Positions 5,119-6,916 of a stretch of 6,916 nucleotides of DNA are shown here, piece by piece. The DNA is from Parcubacteria group bacterium (GTDB lineage: Bacteria; Patescibacteriota; Minisyncoccia; Phycocordibacterales; UBA12088), in NCBI GenBank assembly GCA_021731325.1, contig JAKFXP010000127.1:1-6916 (forward strand), in the 5' to 3' direction. Numbering within the stretch: position 1 is the first letter of the stretch; each line of letters opens with the position of its first letter. The notes under the pieces are model-generated. The model was given only the letters and a program-made list of their open reading frames with translations, made no database searches and was not told the DNA's origin. A program made the position numbers and the translations under genes.

Positions 5119-5136
5119 CTCATTAAGTAACGTCAA
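5108..5136 (-). promoter_or_regulatory. Promoter in front of element copy 1
   Basis: TTGACG (5136-5131) and TATAAC (5113-5108) are 17 bases apart on the minus strand, with TG before the -10 as in an extended -10 promoter. The -10 also lies within a perfect 12-bp palindrome (5106-5117), a possible repressor site. The transcript would start near 5101 inside the conserved element. Confidence 0.68.
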
Positions 5137-5182
5137 AAAATGCGGCGCGTGCTGAAGCGTCCCTACCCGCTCGTACACTACA

Positions 5183-5211
5183 TTGATAGCGCTACCAAAC
5201 AATGCTATAAC
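5183..5211 (+). promoter_or_regulatory. Promoter of the 90-aa gene
   Basis: TTGATA (5183-5188) and TATAAC (5206-5211) are 17 bases apart with an extended -10 TGC. The predicted start near 5218 leaves a leader of about 28 bases carrying the ribosome binding site. Confidence 0.72.
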
Positions 5212-5245
5212 GACTATTCTTTCAACAGATACAAAGGAGTTCTTT

Positions 5246-5518
5246 ATGAGATTGATCTATTTGCTCTTTGCGAGCAACACCGCGTACTGCACAGTGAGCG
5301 AAGACATGCCCAAAGGGGTCACCGTAGATATGGAGCGTGGCGTCTGGCGGTATGTACATGCAGAATTGAATCAAGCGGTACCTATTGGTCGTGCGCGGTA
5401 CATCAGACATGCACGTGGTGGAGTGATTGGCGTCTACGACCGCGACAGTATCGGTCACCTAGATTCGATGGTACACGACGCTCTCGCATCGCAAAGCGAC
5501 CACACCCATGCAGACTAA
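5246..5518 (+). CDS. Unrecognised small protein (90 aa)
   Basis: The family is not recognised. The N-terminus MRLIYLLFASNTAYCTV is hydrophobic and could be a short signal-like or membrane segment, but it lacks a clear cleavage site or lipobox. The remainder is histidine- and arginine-rich (RGVWRYVHAELN, RARYIRHARGGVIGVYDRD, HLDSMVHDALASQSDHTHAD). ATG 5246 is preceded by AAAGGAG with a six-base spacer, the best ribosome binding site on the plus strand. An in-frame ATG at 5183 overlaps the promoter and is rejected. A strong promoter and an excellent terminator frame the gene, so it is a single-gene transcript. No function can be assigned. Confidence 0.75.
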   Translation: MRLIYLLFASNTAYCTVSEDMPKGVTVDMERGVWRYVHAELNQAVPIGRARYIRHARGGVIGVYDRDSIGHLDSMVHDALASQSDHTHAD

Positions 5519-5525
5519 TGCACCA

Positions 5526-5557
5526 CAGGGCACTCTACGAGAGTGCCCTGCTTTTTT
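5526..5557 (+). terminator. Strong intrinsic terminator of the 90-aa gene
   Basis: An 11-bp perfect stem, CAGGGCACTCT (5526-5536) and AGAGTGCCCTG (5540-5550), with an ACG loop is followed by C and six T. It begins seven bases after the TAA stop. Confidence 0.95.
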
Positions 5558-5565
5558 GTGTGATT

Positions 5566-5608
5566 GAGTAGTGTTAGATAAAACCACTACTCCTAAGAGC
5601 AGTGGTTT
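5566..5608 (-). terminator. Terminator of the 113-aa gene with a competing arm
   Basis: AAACCACT-A-CTC (5581-5592) pairs with GAG-C-AGTGGTTT (5597-5608) around CTAA. On the minus strand the T run is short (TTTTAT). A third segment, GAGTAGTG (5566-5573), is also perfectly complementary to CACTACTC (5585-5592), so two hairpins are mutually exclusive. Confidence 0.65.
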
Positions 5609-5629
5609 GTGTTAGTGAAGGCGTGTACC

Positions 5630-5971
5630 TCACAGGTCGATGATGACCGTATAATCAGCAATACCGAGTGACCATCGTGGGTTAAATGCCGGATCCTCAA
5701 ACGTTTTTCGGTACAGACTTTCTTGTTCTGGAAGGTCTGGATATTCGTCGTCTTGATACCTCACCAGGTCTGTATCCACGACGACCAATGTATCCCTACT
5801 CCCAAAGTTACGAGCAAGTGCGAGTTCTTGCGCCTCAATGAGAGTTGCAGGCACACCATGTGTGTTAAGCCATTGTGCAAGCTTCTCTGCATGCTGCCCG
5901 TCCGAACCAGCGACAAATTTCATAACTACCGCACCCGCTTTTCGTATGGTTACCAACCCTTGCGTTGCCAT
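5630..5971 (-). CDS. Unrecognised soluble protein (113 aa)
   Basis: I cannot place this protein in a family with confidence. It begins with a strand-turn-strand ATQGLVTIRKAGAVVMKFVAG (2-22), then a helix QHAEKLAQWLNTHG, a second helix IEAQELALARN, a hydrophobic strand TLVVVDTDLVRY and the C-terminal motif FEDPAFNPRWSLGIADYTVIIDL. The order suggests a compact alpha/beta protein without signal or membrane segments. ATG 5971 has GAGGAG six bases upstream (5983-5978), a clear ribosome binding site. The gene has its own near-consensus promoter with an inverted repeat between the -35 and -10 boxes, which points to specific regulation. It ends in TGA and a hairpin terminator starts about 22 bases later. 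Confidence 0.78.
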   Translation of the reverse strand: MATQGLVTIRKAGAVVMKFVAGSDGQHAEKLAQWLNTHGVPATLIEAQELALARNFGSRDTLVVVDTDLVRYQDDEYPDLPEQESLYRKTFEDPAFNPRWSLGIADYTVIIDL

Positions 5972-5977
5972 ATATGT

Positions 5978-5983
5978 CTCCTC
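5978..5983 (-). promoter_or_regulatory. Ribosome binding site of the 113-aa gene
   Basis: GAGGAG on the minus strand lies six bases before the ATG. It fixes the start and contrasts with the leaderless genes in the window. Confidence 0.8.
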
Positions 5984-6006
5984 ATGTAGTGAAAAATCCG
6001 TGTATT

Positions 6007-6035
6007 ATATTACTATATAAATAGTAATATGTCAA
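6007..6035 (-). promoter_or_regulatory. Promoter of the 113-aa gene
   Basis: Perfect TTGACA (6035-6030) is followed 17 bases later by TAATAT (6012-6007). A perfect TATAAT (6009-6004) overlaps it but at a 20-base spacing. The leader is about 30 bases. Confidence 0.78.
6008..6029. promoter_or_regulatory. Inverted-repeat operator candidate
   Basis: TATTACTAT and ATAGTAATA are perfect 9-bp arms around a four-base centre. They fill the space between the -35 and -10 boxes of the 113-aa gene and overlap the -10. A bound dimeric repressor would block this promoter. Confidence 0.6.
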
Positions 6036-6059
6036 TATACCATGAGGTTGGGGGCTGTT

Positions 6060-6073
6060 CCCATGTTCATGGG
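6060..6073. promoter_or_regulatory. CCCATG-TT-CATGGG palindrome at the -35 of the second VOC gene
   Basis: A perfect 6-bp inverted repeat with a two-base centre covers the position of the -35 box for the second VOC gene. It could be an activator or repressor site; a chance palindrome is not excluded. Confidence 0.4.
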
Positions 6074-6083
6074 GCATAAAACG

Positions 6084-6092
6084 TGCTATATC
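6084..6092 (+). promoter_or_regulatory. Extended -10 promoter of the second VOC gene
   Basis: TG-C-TATATC lies eight bases before ATG 6101. The -35 position (TGTTCA, 6064-6069) is weak, which fits an extended -10 promoter. The mRNA would be nearly leaderless. Confidence 0.5.
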
Positions 6093-6100
6093 ATATACAA

Positions 6101-6547
6101 ATGCCAACCATACATCCACACATCAACTTTAATGGAAACGCCGAAGAAGCTTTTACCTTTTACCAGTCAGTATTCGGTAGTGCGTTTACCAAGGTAATGC
6201 GTTTTAAGGATATTGCGAGCGCTGAATTCCCCGTAAGCGACGCAGAAGCGAATAAGCTCATGCACATTACACTACCCATTGGTACCCATACCCTTTTGAT
6301 CGGTAACGACGTTCCTGAATTTATGGGAAAAGTAAACGAACGTGAAAATAGATCAAAAATATTCATTACTGCAGAAACTAAAGAAGAAGCCGGTACATTG
6401 TTTAGCGGTCTTTCAGTAGAGGGAGAGGTAGAAGTGCCTCTAGAGGATAGTCCACTCGGCTCGTGTTTTGCGATGTTTAGAGACAAATACGGTATTGAAT
6501 GGGAGATAGAGTATACTTCAAGTGAAGCAGGTGCATCTGCTGAGTAA
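6101..6547 (+). CDS. PhnB-like VOC superfamily protein (148 aa)
   Basis: This is a second PhnB-type VOC protein. The N-terminal unit HPHINFNGNAEEAFTFYQSVFG (5-26) matches the family start. Other parts typical of PhnB proteins are MHITLPIGTHTLLIGNDVPE (54-73), a middle helix (ETKEEAGTLFSGLS) and the segment GSCFAMFRDKYGIEWEIEYT (120-139). The product should be a soluble dimer; its substrate cannot be read from sequence. An in-frame GTG at 6083 lies within the promoter and is rejected in favour of ATG 6101. It differs clearly from the VOC protein at 4470 in length and middle region. The end, SSEAGASAE, is a short disordered tail. A strong terminator follows. Confidence 0.87.
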   Translation: MPTIHPHINFNGNAEEAFTFYQSVFGSAFTKVMRFKDIASAEFPVSDAEANKLMHITLPIGTHTLLIGNDVPEFMGKVNERENRSKIFITAETKEEAGTLFSGLSVEGEVEVPLEDSPLGSCFAMFRDKYGIEWEIEYTSSEAGASAE

Positions 6548-6576
6548 AAGTAACGATATCAAGTATAGACAGAAAC

Positions 6577-6610
6577 GGGGGTAGTGCTTATGTTCACTGC
6601 CTCTTTTTTT
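6577..6610 (+). terminator. Terminator of the second VOC gene
   Basis: GGGGTAGTG (6578-6586) pairs with CACTGCCTC (6595-6603), with T-G wobbles and an eight-base loop. Seven T follow directly. Confidence 0.85.
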
Positions 6611-6631
6611 GATTACTCACACATATGTATG

Positions 6632-6657
6632 AAAAAAACTTCCACATGTGGAAGTTT
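6632..6657 (-). terminator. Terminator with a perfect 22-bp palindrome, minus-strand transcript
   Basis: AAACTTCCACA and its reverse complement meet head to head at 6636-6657. On the minus strand the palindrome runs straight into seven T (6638-6632). No recognised minus-strand gene ends just upstream, so it terminates the transcript starting near 6772. Confidence 0.88.
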
Positions 6658-6772
6658 GCTTAATTTGGTGGCCTGATGGCCAAATTTTGTTGTGCCGTTT
6701 GGCTCGAAAGAACTCTGCGTACATAGATATACTACTCCTCTTGAAAATAATGTCAAACAGGTCTGGTGTGGA
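6632..6772 (-). ncRNA. Candidate small RNA of about 140 nt
   Basis: A minus-strand promoter (6807-6779) and a strong terminator (6657-6632) frame about 140 bases. The predicted RNA begins with the conserved element (TTTTCCACACCAGAC...), carries a hairpin AATTTGG/CCAAATT with a nested CC/GG pair (about 6661-6685) and ends in the terminator stem. A 35-codon frame starts at ATG 6724, ten bases after GGAG, but it runs through the terminator stem and stops at 6617. It is therefore unlikely to be the main product. A second promoter (TTGACA 6756-6751, TAGTAT 6734-6729, 16-base spacing) could give a shorter RNA of about 90 bases. The function and family are unknown. Confidence 0.45.
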
Positions 6773-6789
6773 AAAGATAGTATGACACA
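6732..6789 (-). repeat. Dispersed element, copy 2 (extended -10 plus leader)
   Basis: This is the partner of 5062-5118 on the same strand, with 46 of 58 columns identical. It begins TGTGTCATACT, keeps the identical CTTTTCCACACCAGAC and TTTGACATT blocks and ends in AGAGGAGTAG. The TTGACA inside it could be the -35 of a second promoter here but has no matching -10 in copy 1. Confidence 0.8.
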
Positions 6790-6807
6790 TATATGTAGAC
6801 ATGGGAA
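6779..6807 (-). promoter_or_regulatory. Promoter in front of element copy 2
   Basis: TTCCCA (6807-6802) and CATACT (6784-6779) are 17 bases apart on the minus strand, with TG in the extended -10 position. It is weaker than the copy 1 promoter but placed identically relative to the conserved element. Confidence 0.5.
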
Positions 6808-6825
6808 TGATTACCCAAAAAACGT

Positions 6826-6856
6826 GGATATGGGGATATGGGGACAGTCACCATAT
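6826..6856. repeat. REP-like imperfect palindrome with tandem 8-mer
   Basis: GGATATGG is repeated in tandem (6826-6841). Overlapping it, ATATGGGGAC (6836-6845) and GTCACCATAT (6847-6856) form 10-bp arms with one mismatch around a single base. The GGGGACAGTCACC core directly follows the stop of the partial gene on the minus strand. Sequences of this kind often border IS200-like or REP-associated Y1 transposase genes; that link is from memory. Confidence 0.5.
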
Positions 6857-6916
6857 TTATCTCTTCCTCACATTCTTCGAACCTTTTGGTCTCCCTGTAC
6901 CCCGTACTGTCGCACC
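6857..6916 (-). CDS. C-terminal end of a gene entering from the right, possibly a Y1 (REP-associated) transposase
   Basis: The minus-strand frame is open from the window edge to TAA at 6859-6857 and encodes 19 residues ending GTGRPKGSKNVRKR. A short basic tail with GRPKGS is common at the C-terminus of REP-associated tyrosine (Y1) transposases, and the REP-like palindrome immediately after the stop fits that reading. The visible part is far too short for domain evidence. Another protein with an AT-hook-like basic tail, or a chance frame, remains possible. If real, the transposase body lies outside the window. Confidence 0.4.
   Translation of the reverse strand, partial: GATVRGTGRPKGSKNVRKR

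Larger units (their letters stand above)
4932..5245. other. Intergenic region with divergent promoters, no gene
   Basis: These 314 bases have no convincing gene. From right to left they contain the promoter of the 5246 gene, a minus-strand promoter, copy 1 of the dispersed element, a CCACC-ATG-GGTGG hairpin (about 5029-5041), and a plain stretch up to the VOC start. TATAAC is also present on the minus strand near 4988, a possible extra -10 box. Confidence 0.6.

Noticed and set aside
4919..5119. Minus-strand frame containing FSTPDIFDIPF, and its partner at 6617-6802 containing FSTPDLFDIIF, as a conserved small protein
   Set aside because: The matching peptide follows only from the repeated DNA element. 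Similarity ends in a single-base indel that shifts frame, the frames diverge completely after it, and the predicted transcripts start inside the frames.
4932..5245. Possible tRNA or other known structural RNA
   Set aside because: No cloverleaf with a TTC-type T loop or CCA-compatible acceptor stem was found on either strand.
5140..5571. Long plus-strand frame across the 90-aa gene
   Set aside because: It runs through the strong terminator at 5526-5557 and covers the promoter of the 90-aa gene; its composition (Arg, His, Cys) is that of an out-of-frame reading.

Overview
The window is 6.9 kb of small, mostly monocistronic genes on both strands, with no tRNA, rRNA or CRISPR. Stops are TAA, TAG and TGA in the ordinary way (TGA ends the gene at 5630), so the standard bacterial code applies. 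The gene set is a sigma-70-type factor, an orphan PAS protein, Lmo0937, YggT and GlsB/YeaQ small membrane proteins, DUF1801, a YciI-like protein and two PhnB-type VOC proteins. Together with the short leaders and a Y1-transposase-like tail at the right edge, this fits a Candidate Phyla Radiation bacterium (Patescibacteria, Parcubacteria/Kaiserbacteria-like). That assignment is inference from gene content; no marker gene is present.

Left part (1-2760): a hairpin terminator (40-79) ends a short DUF2200-like gene on the minus strand. A 49-aa Lmo0937-type membrane protein follows on the plus strand. A minus-strand sigma factor (538-1080) faces away from a plus-strand run of PAS protein, YggT protein and GlsB/YeaQ protein (1295-2601). 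The run looks like a sigma/sensor/envelope-stress module. A G/C-run double hairpin follows it.

Middle part (2760-4931): a YciI-like gene (minus) and a DUF1801 gene (plus) diverge from a compact region with two good sigma-70-type promoters. A G-quadruplex motif and a terminator separate DUF1801 from a two-gene minus-strand operon of unknown function (4350 to 3751) with a strong promoter and clear ribosome binding sites. The first VOC gene lies upstream of it on the same strand.

Right part (4932-6916): there are two gene-poor stretches of about 300 bases (4932-5245 and 6548-6856). Each carries a copy of a 57-58 bp element, 46 of 58 aligned columns identical, spanning an extended -10 box and the first roughly 40 transcribed bases of a minus-strand transcript. 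The second copy feeds a region with no convincing gene that ends at a strong intrinsic terminator, so it may be a small-RNA gene. Between them are an unrecognised 90-aa gene, an unrecognised 113-aa gene with a near-consensus promoter containing a perfect inverted repeat, and a second VOC gene. The right edge holds the last 19 codons of a minus-strand gene followed directly by a REP-like palindrome.

Two kinds of gene start coexist. The sigma, YciI, DUF1801 and second VOC genes have a -10 box only 5-9 bases before the ATG and no Shine-Dalgarno, which implies leaderless or nearly leaderless mRNA. The four unrecognised genes (3751, 4066, 5246, 5630) have leaders with purine-rich ribosome binding sites. 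All family names come from reading the proteins by eye; nothing was searched.
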